From contig JASPKZ010001601.1 of assembly GCA_030220185.1 (NCBI GenBank), positions 186,001 to 250,000 of the forward strand: DNA of 64,000 nt. Direction: 5' to 3'. A program made the translations under genes and the position numbers. A model generated the notes under the pieces. The model was given only the letters and a program-made list of their open reading frames with translations, had not been told where the DNA came from and did not search any database. The DNA is from Diploptera punctata (taxonomy: Eukaryota; Arthropoda; Insecta; Blattodea; Blaberidae). This document shows, piece by piece, positions 9,656-20,865 of this stretch. Position 1 is the first letter of the stretch. Every line of letters begins with the position of its first letter.

Positions 9656-10159
9656 AAGTTGGTTTTCATTCACTGCGCTGGAGTATGATACATTTTCTGA
9701 GCCACAGTAAACTATCTCACTCGATTATACAGTTTTATTTAATAAATAAACACGGATTGTCATTGTGCAATCACGTGTTTAACAATTTGGCTAAACTGAA
9801 AGCTTTCAAAATTTAATGTTTTAAATAAACAGTTGAAAAAGTAGGGTAGGCCTACTATATAGTCGGTAACTTCCTGTTTTGCACGGCCATCTGTACCTAA
9901 ATTTGTGTTTCCATTGTTAATTTTGTATCATTATTATCGTTTTTATAGTTTCTATTCTCAACTGTCTGCTCTGTGATGCAATGCACGTTTTCTCAGAAAA
10001 CAAGGAAGCATGTTCATTGTTTTATATCTTGTAAACAAATCATTCTCAGATGTCTGTCTTGTATTTTGAAATGTTTGACATAGCTGCAATTTATATAGTT
10101 AAGGCGTTGTTCTATTTAACGTATCTATCTATACGGGGATTTAAGCTCAAAAGGACATT
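9656..10159. other. Unannotated stretch
   Basis: I recognise no gene or repeat here. The sequence leads into LINE copy B1. Confidence 0.4.
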
Positions 10160-10998
10160 AGAAAAAGAAAAAGAAAATACCAAAAGACCAAATCAATCAA
10201 AGGCTGACATTACAATTTGCCGATGATCAACTGGTTTTAGCGCAAGAGAAATTTGATATGGAATTAATGATAAAAAGGTTGAAAAACACAAATGAATCAT
10301 GGGGTCTCACAATAAATTTGCAAAAAACAGAATATCTGGCAATAAATAGCAATGAAAGAGAAAATTTAATATTGGAAGAAGGAATCCAAATAAAGCAAGT
10401 GAAACAAACTAAATATTTGGGAATAATTATGGATAACATTGAAGGTATAGGCAAAGAGAACATAAAACATAGAATTGAATTGAGTAGCAAAATAATATCA
10501 TCGTTAAATTCCATATGGTGGGATAAGCATATTTGGAAAGACACAAAAAAAATATATTTGTAAAACATTGGTGGAATCTGTTGCAATGTACGGAAGTGAG
10601 GTATGGACAATCAATAAGTACTACAAGAATAGACTAATAGCTCTAGAAATGGATTATTTACGCAGAAGTGCCAGAAAGTCTAAATTAGAACATGTCACAA
10701 ATAAGGAAATTAGAAACATAATGGAAGCAGAAGAAAGCATAATTGAAAGAATTGAGAAGAAGGAATTAAAGTGGTTAGGACATGTTTTAAGAATGGAAGA
10801 TGAGCGATGGCCAAAGCAACTATATCAATGGCATCCGACTAGAAAGAAGAAAAGAGGGAGACCGAAGTTAACATGGAAGGAAAACATGAAGACATTAATG
10901 CAAGCAAGAGGGCTAAGCATTGAAGATGCACAAGACCGTAGGCTTTGGAGGTTTGGCATGGGAAGACGGCAGCAGCTGTAAAAACCCGAAGATAGATA
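10160..10998 (+). mobile_element. RTE-like LINE family B, copy B1
   Basis: A 5'-truncated LINE that starts close to the catalytic FADD codons (QFADDQLVLAQE, near 10212) and runs to the natural C terminus. It ends in a short 'agatagata' tail. A second, inverted copy of the same family lies at 44719-45433. Confidence 0.85.
10258..10981 (+). pseudogene. RTE-B reverse transcriptase C-terminal region, two frames
   Basis: The first frame (10258-10563) carries WGLTINLQKTEYLAIN and VKQTKYLGIIMD, the RT domain 6-7 region. A stop caused by a single-base change in the A-rich 'acaaaaaaaatat' tract ends it; copy B2 reads KKYIGKTL at this point. The second frame (10568-10981) has SVAMYGSEVWTINKYYKNR, LKWLGHVLRMEDERWPKQLY, and KRGRPKLTWKENM. 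The layout equals that of family A, but the proteins are only distantly alike. No endonuclease is present, so the copy cannot move by itself. Confidence 0.85.
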
Positions 10999-11510
10999 AA
11001 AGGATAAAATTACTTCATTTGTGTGATAGCGGTAACGAGCTCCTTGATAAACTCGATTTTTATAAGTTCAAATTTAAGAGATTTTAAGGGCCTGAATATA
11101 TTTTTTATCGAATTACGAAGATGAAATGTTTAGTGATAAACTGATAATTAATGTCCAACTCGATATAAAAACATACCCTTTCACAACATGAAACAAAACC
11201 AAGTCCGTATCTTCGCTAGCCAAGCATTCGTAGTAATGACCCAGAACCAAAACTTAAATTGAACTATTAACGCTTAAATTGGAAAACAGTAATTCCTCGT
11301 ACCAGTTATTTAAATGTGGCGGACCGCACTGAAAACTAAATCGTGCATAAACCGTTATTATTAGGTATATTGTGTAATTCCATACAAATTTCTGTAATTT
11401 CTTATCGTCAGCTTTTTTTCTGTTTTAATTATTAAAACTATTAGATACATTAAAACAATATTCGATGTAGCCTATACGACACAATGGCAATTTAAGGATT
11501 AAAGGTGGTA
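10999..11510. other. Unannotated stretch
   Basis: No coding frame, RNA or repeat recognised. It ends in the target site of LINE copy A6. Confidence 0.4.
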
Positions 11511-11521
11511 GGCCTATGTAC

Positions 11522-12150
11522 AAATACCTAGGAACAATAATCACAAATAGGAATGAGATGCACAAAGAATTAAACATAGGCCCAATTCTGGAAATGCGTG
11601 CTATTATGCATTACAGGGACTCTTGATGTCCCAACTCCTCTCAAAAAACGTTAAACTGAAAATATATAAAACTATTATTCTACGAGTTATATTATATGGA
11701 TGCGAAACATGGACTCTTAATTTAAGGGAGGAAAGGAGATTACGAGTATTTGAGAATAAAGTTCTTAGGAACATTTTTTGGACCAAAGAGAGATGAACAG
11801 ACAGGTGAATGGAGAAGACTACATAACAGTGAACTACATGGTCTTTATAGGAAGCCAGATATAATAAGAACAGTTAAGTCTCGTAGACTGCGATGGGCAG
11901 GACATTTTGCACGTATGGGGAATGAAAGACTTGCATGGAAGCTTCTTGTAGGAAAGCCAGAGGGAAAACGCCCAGTTGGTAGACAAAGAATGAGGTGGGA
12001 GAATAACATTAACTATGATTTGAGGGAAGTAGATTATACAGGGAATGATTGGAAATCATTAGCTCAGGATAAGGATGTATGGAGAGCTTATGTCCGCGCG
12101 GCCATGAACCTACGGGTTCGATAGTGGCAGTGATTAAGTAAGTAAGTAAG
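11522..12150 (+). mobile_element. RTE-A copy A6 with target-site duplication
   Basis: A forward copy that starts inside the KYLGTIIT region and ends in 'agtaagtaagtaag'. Flanks repeat 'ggcctatgtac' at 11511-11521 and 12150-12160, an 11-bp duplication that overlaps the tail by one base. The open part is 11750-12124 (FGPKRDEQTGEWRRLHN to MNLRVR); the 5' part is frameshifted. Confidence 0.9.
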
Positions 12151-12160
12151 GCCTATGTAC

Positions 12161-12609
12161 TGGTAGTATGTTCCCCAGATAGGGATGCAGGCACGAATGT
12201 TCACGCTAAGGGATTGACATATTGTAAACGGACCTTATTCTGAGACACAATTCAGAAATTAACCATTTGAGGATTCAATAATTTTCCTTAAAAATTATTT
12301 TATCAGGGAAAAAAAAACTAAATTTATAACGAAAAATATAAAATACTTTTTCTTATTAAATGCATCTTCATTGTATTATCAATTAAAATACTAGAAAGAT
12401 TGCTCTTTAATATGGTATAATTATCTTGTTTCTAAGTGTGTTTATTATTTGTTTTAAATATTCCCCGTCCCTTTAAAATGTGGGCGTGAGCCGTCAACTC
12501 TCTCCCATAGTTAGCATTCATTTTTTCAATATATAAACAACATTTTCTTCTAAACTATTAAAGCTAGAGACCAGGGCTTCAATATAGCGCTCATACACAA
12601 TTGTTACCA
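12161..12609. other. Unannotated stretch
   Basis: AT-rich flank of the mariner element. No gene recognised. Confidence 0.4.
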
Positions 12610-12611
12610 TA

Positions 12612-13867
12612 CGAGGGTCACTGGATAAGTTTTGAGACACGGCAGGCAGTATGGCGACAGGAATGCAATAAACTAATATACCATTTGAAAGCCCAACTCT
12701 CCAACGTCAAAACCATAGCAGGTAGAAACGATTCCTTTCAGTTGTCTCTGAGCAGCGCTTCTATGCGCGGTCCTATGGAGCTTGAGAGGGAGTATTTTCT
12801 TGCTATGATTTTATATGATTTTAAGTGCGGTTTAAATGAGTCGAAACACTTGAGCAAACTCACACAAACATTTGGGGACCTTGCTCCTTCACTTGCAACA
12901 GTTTTCCGCTGATTTCCTGAATGTAATAGGGAGAGAACATCCCTTAAAGATGAAGGGAGAAGTGGGAGACCAACAACAGTGGTGACAGAGGAAAACGTCT
13001 CTGTAGTGGAGACTCTGATTCAGTAATATCCACGACTGACCTATAAGGGCATCGAGGGGAGCCTAGGGATTAGTTCGCCACGTGTTTCCACCATCCTGCA
13101 CCAATACTTAAGAGTGAGGAAAATTTCTTCTCGATGGGTGTCACGCCACTTGTCAGAAGGGCATAAACGCACTAGGGTGGAATTGTGTAGAGAAATGCTG
13201 GCGACATTAAACAACGGGGACTCCCGCCGGGTGTCAGACATAGTGACAGGTGACAAAACTTGGATCTACCAGTATGACCGTGAAACAGAGCATCAATCAT
13301 AGGTGTGGGTCTTCCCAGATGAGCAGCCTCCGACCAAAGTCAAAAGGCCTAAGAGTGTGGGGAAGAAAATGGTGGCCAGTTCCTTCTCAACAAGTGGTCA
13401 TGTGGCTACAGTTGTGCTAGAGGATCAGAGGACAGTTACTGCTATAAATGGTATGTAGAAGTCTGTCTCCCCAAAGTCTTCTCAAAGATTAAGGAGAAGC
13501 GGCCAAAGACTGGACTGCGGGGAATTCTGCCCCACCTGTTTGCACACAGCCAATGCAACAATTAGGTTTCTGGAAGAGACACCTATGAAATTAATGTCTC
13601 ATTGAGCCTACAGTCTGGACCTAGCCCCGTGAGACTATTTCCTGTTCCCGAACGTGAAGAGCTGCATGCGCGGACACCAATTTCCTAGCCCAGAAGATGC
13701 TGTTGGAGGAGCTTAGTGCAATGTCTGAGATCGAGTGGCGTGGCTGCTTCCAGAGAATGCGACGGTGTATAGAATGTGCTGGAGAGCTGTTTGTAAATAT
13801 ATGATAGGTATGGAAACTCTATCATGGCTCATTGCTGCATATCTCAAAACTTATCTACTGACCTACA
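12612..13867 (+). mobile_element. Full-length, inactive mariner transposon
   Basis: Inverted terminal repeats are visible: 'ggtcactggataagttttga' near 12616 on the left, and the complement of 'aaaacttatctactgacct' at 13846-13864 on the right. Both ends are flanked by TA (12610-12611 and 13868-13869), the mariner target site. The total of 1,256 bp is the usual mariner length. The transposase between them is broken. Confidence 0.88.
12763..13806 (+). pseudogene. mariner transposase pseudogene
   Basis: The start lies at MRGPMELEREYFLAMI. The helix-turn-helix region follows (SLATVFRWF, interrupted by a stop after VFR) and DEGRSGRPTTVVTEENV. The first catalytic aspartate is in VTGDKTWIYQYD (gac at 13252). 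Then VFPDEQPPTKVKRPKSVGKK. The second aspartate motif (normally HDNA) is destroyed just upstream of HTANATIRFLEE. The third block keeps AYSLDLAP and DYFLFPN, but stop codons replace the residues before AYS and DYF. At least six stops or frameshifts are visible, so no product is expected. The GRSGRP and DYFLFP signatures place it in the mariner (D,D34D) group. Confidence 0.88.
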
Positions 13868-13869
13868 TA

Positions 13870-14673
13870 ATGATGTTGTGATAGCTCAGTAATTAAAGAA
13901 TTTAGGTTGCAAAATACAGTGCAAAAAACTGAAAGAAAATATTTGTAAATATTTTTTGATTTTTTATATAAATGCATATCTATATAACGCCTTATGATAG
14001 AAGACTCTAAATATATGAACGTTTCCACTGTAAACATTTCAACTTGATAGGATTAATAGTTCAGGAGAAAATTTCCTTACATTTAACATTATAAGTATAG
14101 GATGTTCAGGTCCCCTTAAATTTACCAAAAGGAATGCATACTTAAAATATGAGCACTAACATTAGTTCCACATTTTATTTATACGGCAAAATGCACATTT
14201 AATGAAACAAATGACAATTGAGTTATATTCTATAATTTGCTCACATTTGACATTTTCAGTTAATGTGAGGTTAGAGTAACACGCACTCTACATGACGAGG
14301 AGAAAGATGGAGTCGATGACCCGGGTCTTGTGAATAATGAGTCGCGTGCATTAACATTTTCTTATTACAACGCACATTAAAGCTAGAACACATTCTTATC
14401 AGCTTTATTTTCTACAAAGCCTGAGGAACTGATTTAACTTTATAGTTATTCTGCATGCCACCATGCGGTTGTTTCGTGGAATTACAAGACACAACCGGTC
14501 ATTTTCATCCTTATTCCATCACAGTAAAAAAATCATGCGTATTATTAAATATATTTATTATCCATTCTTCTGTAGGACATTAAAACCCCCGTGTTCATGA
14601 TACGACGCGACGTCTGTAGGAAAGGAGCAGGAACTATCAACTGTGTGTTACATAGTTACAAAATACTGAGAAT
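13870..14673. other. Unannotated stretch
   Basis: About 800 bp without recognisable genes or repeats. A 60-codon reverse frame at 13855-14037 has no known motif. Confidence 0.4.
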
Positions 14674-14903
14674 TGCTGGATCTATGGGGAATGAAAGAGG
14701 GGCTGGAAACTTCTTATAGGAAAACCGGAAGGAAAACGCCCAGTTGGTATACCAAGAACGACGTGAGAGAATAACATTAACTATGATTTAAGGGACGTAG
14801 ATTATACACCGTATGATTTGAAAAAATTACCTCAAGATAGGGATGTACGGAGAGCTTATGTGCACGCGGCAATGAATCTATGGTTTCGAAAGTACCAGTG
14901 AGT
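14674..14903 (+). mobile_element. RTE-A copy A7, old and degraded
   Basis: Forward 3' end of family A with many substitutions (for example 'ggtataccaagaacgacgtg' where other copies read 'ggtagaccaagaatgaggtg'). It ends 'ccagtgagtta'. It is clearly older than its neighbour A8. Confidence 0.8.
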
Positions 14904-15681
14904 TACTTACTTACTTACTCACTGGCACTATCGAACCCGTAGGTTCATGGCCGCGCGGACATAAGCTCTCCGTACATCCCTATCCTGAGCTAATGCTTTA
15001 CAATCATTCCCTGTATAATCTACTTCCCTCAAATCATAGTTAATGTTCTTCTCCCACCTCATTCTTGGTCTACCAACTGGGCGTTTTCCCTCTGGCTTTC
15101 CTACAAGAAGCTTCCATGCAAGTCTTTCATTCCCCATACGTGCAACATGTCCTGCCCATCGCAGTCTACGAGACTTAACTGTTCTTATTATATCTGGCTT
15201 CCTATAAAGAGCATGTAGTTCATTGTTATGTAGTCTTCTCCATTCACCTGTCTGTTCATCTCTCTTTGGTGCAAAAATTTTCCTAAGAACTTTATTCTCA
15301 AATACTCGTAATCTCCCTTCCTCCCTTAAAGTAGAGTCCATGTTTCGCACCCATATAATATAACTGGTAGAATAACAGTTTTATATATTTTCAGCTTAAC
15401 ATTTTTTGAAAGGAGTTGGGACATCAAAAGTCTCTGCAATGCATAATAGCACGCATTTCCAGAATTGAGCCTATGTTTAATTTCTTTGTGCATCTCATTC
15501 CTATTTGTGATTATTGTTCCTAGGTATTTGAATTCAGCCACTTCCTCAAAATTTCCCTCATTTGTCATTAGCTGTCCATTTCCATTATATACTGAATTTC
15601 TACGTGTGACCATATATTTAGTTTTACTGATATTTAGTTCCAGTCCTAATTTCTTAGTGTTACTCAATAGTGTGTGCGTGT
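14904..15681 (-). mobile_element. RTE-A copy A8
   Basis: A reverse copy with a TTAC tail. Two frames, 15326-15667 (MSNTKKLGLELNISKTKYMV to ILYGCETWTL) and 14928-15350 (LREEGRLRVFENKV to MNLRVR), are the two halves of one protein separated by a one-base deletion near 15335. It is 5'-truncated close to the same point as A3, just after the YADD codons. Confidence 0.9.
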
Positions 15682-16064
15682 TTAGTTTTTTTATTTAATA
15701 ACCAAACAAAATAACATAGAAATAAAATTTAGAGGAAGAATCCAAGAGGGAAGTAAGGTGTTCAAACAGCTATGTTCCGATATTGTTATGTTCTAAGGGC
15801 AGCGTTTAAAATAGTCTTGCATCTTCCACGTAACCAAGCTAGAAAGATGAAATATGAAAAATCATTTCGCAGTTGTCAGCGAGCACAGATTCATAAAAGC
15901 AAGTCTGACTTCCATTTTTTTTAATGATGAAAGAGACCTATAAATAGCATCACCTCTTTCCTAGCGCCTAGGCCTAAAGTCAATGACTTCTTCACACAAC
16001 CATAACCCATAAACCGGTTCATTCATTGAATCACAATCCATGGTGTTTCACCACACAAACTTAT
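15682..16064. other. Unannotated stretch
   Basis: No gene or known repeat recognised. Confidence 0.4.
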
Positions 16065-16472
16065 CATAAGTAACGTCATGAAGTGAGGAGTGAATTTATC
16101 TAGAGAATTTGGAAATCAAGAGCGGCATTTGTTAGGACTATTTAACGAATAAAATTAAGCTGTTTACTCACAAATCATTATTTAAATATAGTTATTTTAA
16201 AATATTTATATATTTAATATAAACGGCGATGTCTGAAAACAAATGAGAAACGATAGGTACGCTTCTACTCCTTCTTTTGTTTATCACTGCAACCAGATCA
16301 TATTATTTATTGCCAAAGGAACGCAATATTGTAAGGAGGAGCTTTCTTTAATATGGTAATTATAACACTGATAAATATTTGGTGAAACACGACTCTGATT
16401 GGTTGTAAAACAGAAATCATTGAAACGTGATTGGTCATTGACTCCCATTTGGGGCATGAGTTAAATAGTCTA
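16065..16472 (+). mobile_element. MITE-like element M, copy M2 (deleted)
   Basis: It retains the left hairpin end (shortened to 'ataagtaacgtcatgaagtg') and the right end 'catgagttaaatagtc', but about 300 bp of the interior is missing. It abuts M3 directly. Confidence 0.75.
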
Positions 16473-17489
16473 CAGAATTTGGAAATCAAGAGCGGCATTT
16501 GTTAGGACTATTTAACGAATAACATTTAGTTGTTTACTCACAAATCATTATTTAAATATAGTTATTTTAAAATATTTATATATTTAATGTAAACGGCTAT
16601 GTTTGAAAACAAATGAAAAAATATTGGTACGCTTCATTTGCTTCTTTTGTTTATCACTGCAACTAGATCATATTATTTATTGCCAAAGGATCGCAGTATT
16701 GTAAGAATGCACCCTAGTGGAGAAATTTATAACCAACGTTATAGGTATTAATTTATTTCTGATGTCCTATTGTAAATATGTCACAATTATATTTTTCTGT
16801 AACGTCATTTCCTGGAAAATAATTCGTTTAAGAATGTACAAACATATGTTTTTTTTGTGGTATAATAAATTGCTACAAATGCTTTTACATTTTCTCCCGC
16901 GTGCGCTATCTGCTTATATACATGCACTATACATACAATGTCCACCGCTGTGGTCTCGAGGTAGCGTGCTGCCTTGTCACGCAGCGGGCCCGGGTTCGAT
17001 CCCCGGTCGGGGCAGTTTTTCTGGGTGAGGTTTTTATCGGGGTTTTTCCTCACCTTTAAGACAAATGTCAGGGAACTTTAAGGCCCAAACGGTCCCTGAA
17101 ATCATATGGCCATCATCATCATCCTTATCATCATCATCATCGTCATCATCATCCTTCACCGGTGTGGAAAGCAACCACACCTACACAATTCCCTAGTAAA
17201 GCTGCAAGCATAGCATGAAAATGCTATGATTGCAGTGAAGGACCTGCCTTCGGGCAGAATTACTATGCATGGATACATACAATCTGGTAGCCGTATTTCT
17301 TGGAGAGTCAGTCACTGCAAAATAATGCTATGACCTATTCAGAATGTTAAATAGGAGGTGCTCTCTTTAATATGATAAACTTCGGTTGATAAATTCTAGG
17401 CGAAACACGACTGTGATTGGTTGTAAATAAAAAAATCATTGAAATGTGATTGGTCATTGACTCCCTTTTGGGGCATGAGTTAAATAGTC
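16473..17489 (+). mobile_element. MITE-like element M, copy M3, split by SINE-1
   Basis: It starts inside the left hairpin ('agaatttggaaatcaagag') and ends 'catgagttaaatagtc'. A SINE-1 insertion at 16940-17272 interrupts it. Together with M2 it forms a head-to-tail partial tandem pair. Confidence 0.78.
16940..17272 (+). mobile_element. SINE-1, full-length copy with target-site duplication
   Basis: The tRNA-like head has an A box in 'tggtctcgaggtagcg' and a B box 'gggttcgatccc'. The body includes 'aggcccaaacggtccctgaa', an (ATC)n tract and a tail with 'tgattgcagtgaaggacc'. The flanks repeat 'atacatacaat' at 16929-16939 and 17273-17283. The SINE depends on a LINE for movement; the partner is not identifiable here. 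Confidence 0.85.
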
Positions 17490-17499
17490 AAAATTAAAA

Positions 17500-17597
17500 C
17501 AAGTGTAACTAAATTAGTACGGTTCAAATTCTTCCCTATAGGGGGAGAGCGCCTAAATCTCTGTTAAGGGAAACATAGGCTTACAAGATACAAGAAG
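17500..17597 (+). repeat. Dispersed repeat H, copy H1
   Basis: The segment with 'caagtgtaactaaattagta', 'gggggagagcgcctaaat' and 'cttacaagatacaagaag' occurs as its reverse complement at 43178-43272. Function unknown. Confidence 0.7.
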
Positions 17598-17602
17598 ATA
17601 TT

Positions 17603-18325
17603 CATAAGTAATGCCACGAGTGATTTCCAAATTATCGATAAATTCACGACTCACGAAGTGAGGAGTGAATTTATCTAGAGAATTTGGAAATCAAGAGTGG
17701 CATTTGTTAGGACTATTTAACGAATAAAATTAAGCTGTTTACTCACAAATCATTATTTAACTATAGTTATTTTAAAATATTTATATATTTAATGTAAACG
17801 GCGATGTTTGAAAACAAATGAGAAACGATAGGTACGCTTCTACTGCTTCTTTTGTTTATCACTGCAACCAGATCATACTATTTATTGCCAAAGGAACGCA
17901 ATATTGTAAGAATGCTCTCTAGTGGAGAAAAAATGAAACACATCAATCTGTATATTAATTCATTTTTGATGTCGTATGATGTAAATATGACAATTATATT
18001 TTTCTCGATTATTACCTGGGAAAAAATACATTTAAGAAAGTGCAAACAGTGGTTTCTTTTTTTGGTGGTATAATCAATTGCTACAAATGTTGACATGTAA
18101 GCACTATTATATACAATCTGGTAGCCGTATTTGTTATAGGCTCAGTCACTGCAAAATAACGGTCAGACCTGTTCAGAATATTAAAAAGGAGGAGCTTTGT
18201 TTAATATATGATAATCCTAACACTGATAAATATTTCGTGAAACACGACTCTGATTGGTTGTAAAACAGAAATCATTGAAACGTGATTGGTCATTGACTCC
18301 CATTTGGGGCATGAGTTAAATAGTC
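17603..18325 (+). mobile_element. MITE-like element M, reference copy M4 (723 bp)
   Basis: This is the most complete M copy. The left end begins 'cataagtaatgccacgag' and folds into a long hairpin: 'gccacgagtgatttccaaat' pairs with 'atttggaaatcaagagtggc', and a second inner hairpin is formed by 'aattcacgactcacg' and 'agtgaggagtgaatt'. The right end is 'ggcatgagttaaatagtc', and an inverted match, 'gactatttaac', sits just inside the left hairpin. There is no coding frame. Confidence 0.78.
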
Positions 18326-18569
18326 ATAACAATCGCCTTCTGTGAAAAGAACATACCTACAACCTGTGGAAACCTGTGTGGGTGATACACTCTATCACTT
18401 ATATAAATATTAAACAATACTATACATGGCGACTTCCATTTATATAAATACTAAATCAAAGAGTCCCCACGAATAAGTAAGTAAAATGTGAAGATACCCG
18501 TTAAAAAGCCATGAAGTCCCATGACAACGCGAAACCAAGGATATAAACTTCTTAGCTAATATTATAAGA

Positions 18570-19319
18570 ATAAATAATAGTTCAAAAATACTAAAACAAC
18601 ACGCTTTATTAGAAAACCGAACTAAAAATGAAAAATGATTTTAATTTCCAACACGCTTGGGATAAAATTAAAGTACAGTAAAGTGATCCCACAACAGGCC
18701 CGGAGGCCCTTGGGGTAGTGGGAGGTTAAGGTTCCCACTTTTCCTGACAATCGGCACTTGATGTCAGCCGGGTTGTCAGCCCTATGTAACGGCCGCCTTT
18801 ACCCCCATAACAAGCGTCTGGTACTCATTTACGTTAGAGGCTGAGTCGACCCCAAGGCCATAGTGCCGCCACCGGGACTTGAACCCTCGACCTTCCGGCT
18901 TGTAGCGCAATGCCTTAACCACTACGTTACGGCGTGCCCCCGACAAAATTAAAGTGGTCAACAAAAATAAATCATCTCCAATACATCTAGAATAAAACTA
19001 GAGTTATCTACAAAAAAAATAATTTTACCATCAAATGCGTGGGTGCTTTTTATGAATTAATATATTTGATAATAAAAAGATATTGGTAAAAGTAAAGTCT
19101 CTAAGAAGATAACGTAAAAACCATAAAAAGGATTCCACGCTTTTGATGGTAAAAATACTTTTTTTGTAGATAACTCTAGTTTGATTCAAGATGTGTTGGA
19201 GATAATTTTATTGTTAATTTTACCCCAAGCGTGTTGGAAATTAAAATTATTTTTCATTTTTTAGTTCGGTTTTCTAATAAAGCGTGTTGTTTTAGTTTTT
19301 TTAAAACTATTATTTATTT
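18570..19319. mobile_element. Fold-back element F, copy F4, split by SINE-2
   Basis: Arms as in F1-F3 ('acacgctttattagaaaacc' on the left, its complement on the right at about 19268). The left arm is interrupted at 18675-18944 by a reverse-strand SINE-2. Confidence 0.83.
18675..18944 (-). mobile_element. SINE-2, full-length copy with target-site duplication
   Basis: On the reverse strand the head reads 'gccgtaacgtagtggttaag' (A box) and 'gggttcaagtcccgg' (B box), followed by 'ggggtcgactcagcctctaa' and 'cccggctgacatcaag'. It is flanked by 'aaaattaaagt' at 18664-18674 and 18945-18955. The duplication lies inside the arm of F4, so the SINE is younger than the fold-back. Confidence 0.88.
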
Positions 19320-19549
19320 CCTTGATTTTTATTTTAATTGATTGTCATAAACCGGAATCCCATAAAAATGTAATTGCTTGCCATATTTTTAGTGTCTAGG
19401 CACGAATATAATTATATTTTTTTAAATTATTTATATCTAACATTATTATAATATTTTTGAATATTTTAATACAGATAAACAGTTACAGTTAATCGTATCT
19501 TCTCATATTTTTGGGATAAATTACAATGTGGTAAGTTTACAAAACTGTC

Positions 19550-19945
19550 ATTGATATTTTACAGAATAAGATGAAAATGTAAATATCTTTAAATTCGATA
19601 CTATTGTAGTATGAGCTAAAAGTAATACTCTTCTAAAAAAATCCTCCGGGCCGGATTTGAACCAGCGACCTATACAACGATGGACTAGAAAGTCGATAAG
19701 CCCGCAACCTATTATACCGGTCTTTAATGTTTTGATCTCCTGATGGCCATGGCCAAGATCTTACAAACAAATTATGAAATTATTGTATTGTCATTGGTCC
19801 TTTAAAAGTATACAAAGTTTCAAGTTGATTCAATGCTTTGAAGTGGGTGAAAACTGTGTTCAAAGATTCCGTTACACTGATACAGGTCCGTTACATAGAC
19901 AGATACAGGTCAAGCTAATATAAAGCGTGTAAAAATAGATTATAA
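19550..19945 (+). repeat. Composite repeat unit G, copy G5
   Basis: It contains 'ttacagaataagatgaaaat', a partial tRNA-Tyr-like segment on the reverse strand at 19652-19690 ('ccggatttgaaccagcgacc'), 'cgcaacctattataccgg', one 165-bp-type unit and the closing 'ataaagcgtgtaaaa'. As at 2.0-2.7 kb and 7.2-9.7 kb, it lies beside an F element. Confidence 0.75.
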
Positions 19946-20085
19946 TTTCATAAAATGAGATGAGTTCATTTGCAGCTGAAAGTGGCTGTAATTAATATAA
20001 ACCAATCTATGTCAGTTTTGGTGACGGAAGTGTTGTAGATTACAAACAGGATCAAATGGATTAGTAAATATCCAGTTTCACTTGT

Positions 20086-20109
20086 TATGTCACATCCGGA
20101 TGTGACATA
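20086..20109. repeat. Perfect 24-bp palindrome
   Basis: TATGTCACATCC is followed immediately by its exact reverse complement GGATGTGACATA. No repeat family explains it. Confidence 0.9.
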
Positions 20110-20246
20110 TATTCATAATTAAGGGCATTTAATTTCTAAAGTGACATGTCATGCTGCCAACATCATCTAAATTATAAGAAAATTGTGGTAAACCTTATGT
20201 GAAAGTCTGTTTTTCTTCGGTAAACAATATTATTCTTCTTATTCTA

Positions 20247-20865
20247 ACTCACTGGCACTATCGGATCCGTAGGTTCATGGCCACGCGGACATAAGCTCTC
20301 CGTACATCCCTATCCTGAACCAATGTTTCCCAATCATCCCCTGTATAATCTACTTTCCTCAAATTAAAGTTAATGTTATTCTCCCACCTCATTCTTGGTT
20401 TACCAACTTGGCGTTTTCCCTATGGTTTCCTTCAAGAAGCTTCCATGCAAGTCTTTCATTCCCATTCGTGACACATGTCCTGTCCATCGAAGTCTACGAG
20501 ACTTAACTGTTCTCATTATATCTGGCTTCCTCTACGAAGACCATGTAATTCACTGTTATGTAGTCTTCTCCATTCACCTGTTTGTTCATCTCTCTTTGGT
20601 CCAAAAATGTTCCTAAGAACTTTATTCTCAAATACTCGTAATTTCATCTCCTCCCTTAAAGTAAGAGTCCATGTTTCGCATCCATATAATATAACTGGTA
20701 GAATAATAGTTTTATAAAAATTAAGTTTAACGTTTTTTGAAAGGAGTTGGGAAGTCAAGGGTCTCTGCAATACATAATAGCACGCATTTCCAGAATTGAG
20801 CCTATGTTTAATTTGTTTGTGCATCTCATTTCTATTTGTGATTATTGTTCCTAGGTATTTGAATT
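20247..20865 (-). mobile_element. RTE-A copy A9 (head-to-head with A10)
   Basis: A reverse copy running from 'actcactggcactatcgg' to the KYLGT region. The frame 20516-20824 encodes HKQIKHRLNSGNACYY to RRLHNSELHGL; the C-terminal part is frameshifted. At 20862-20865 it meets A10 in opposite orientation, sharing 'aatt'. Confidence 0.88.

Noticed and set aside
12601..12640. Start of the mariner transposase at the ATG-like start of the 12601 frame
   Set aside because: That part is the inverted terminal repeat and untranslated leader; recognisable transposase begins at about 12763.
16717..17053. Open frames of about 80-100 codons on both strands
   Set aside because: They run across the M3/SINE-1 insertion boundary and have no homology signal.
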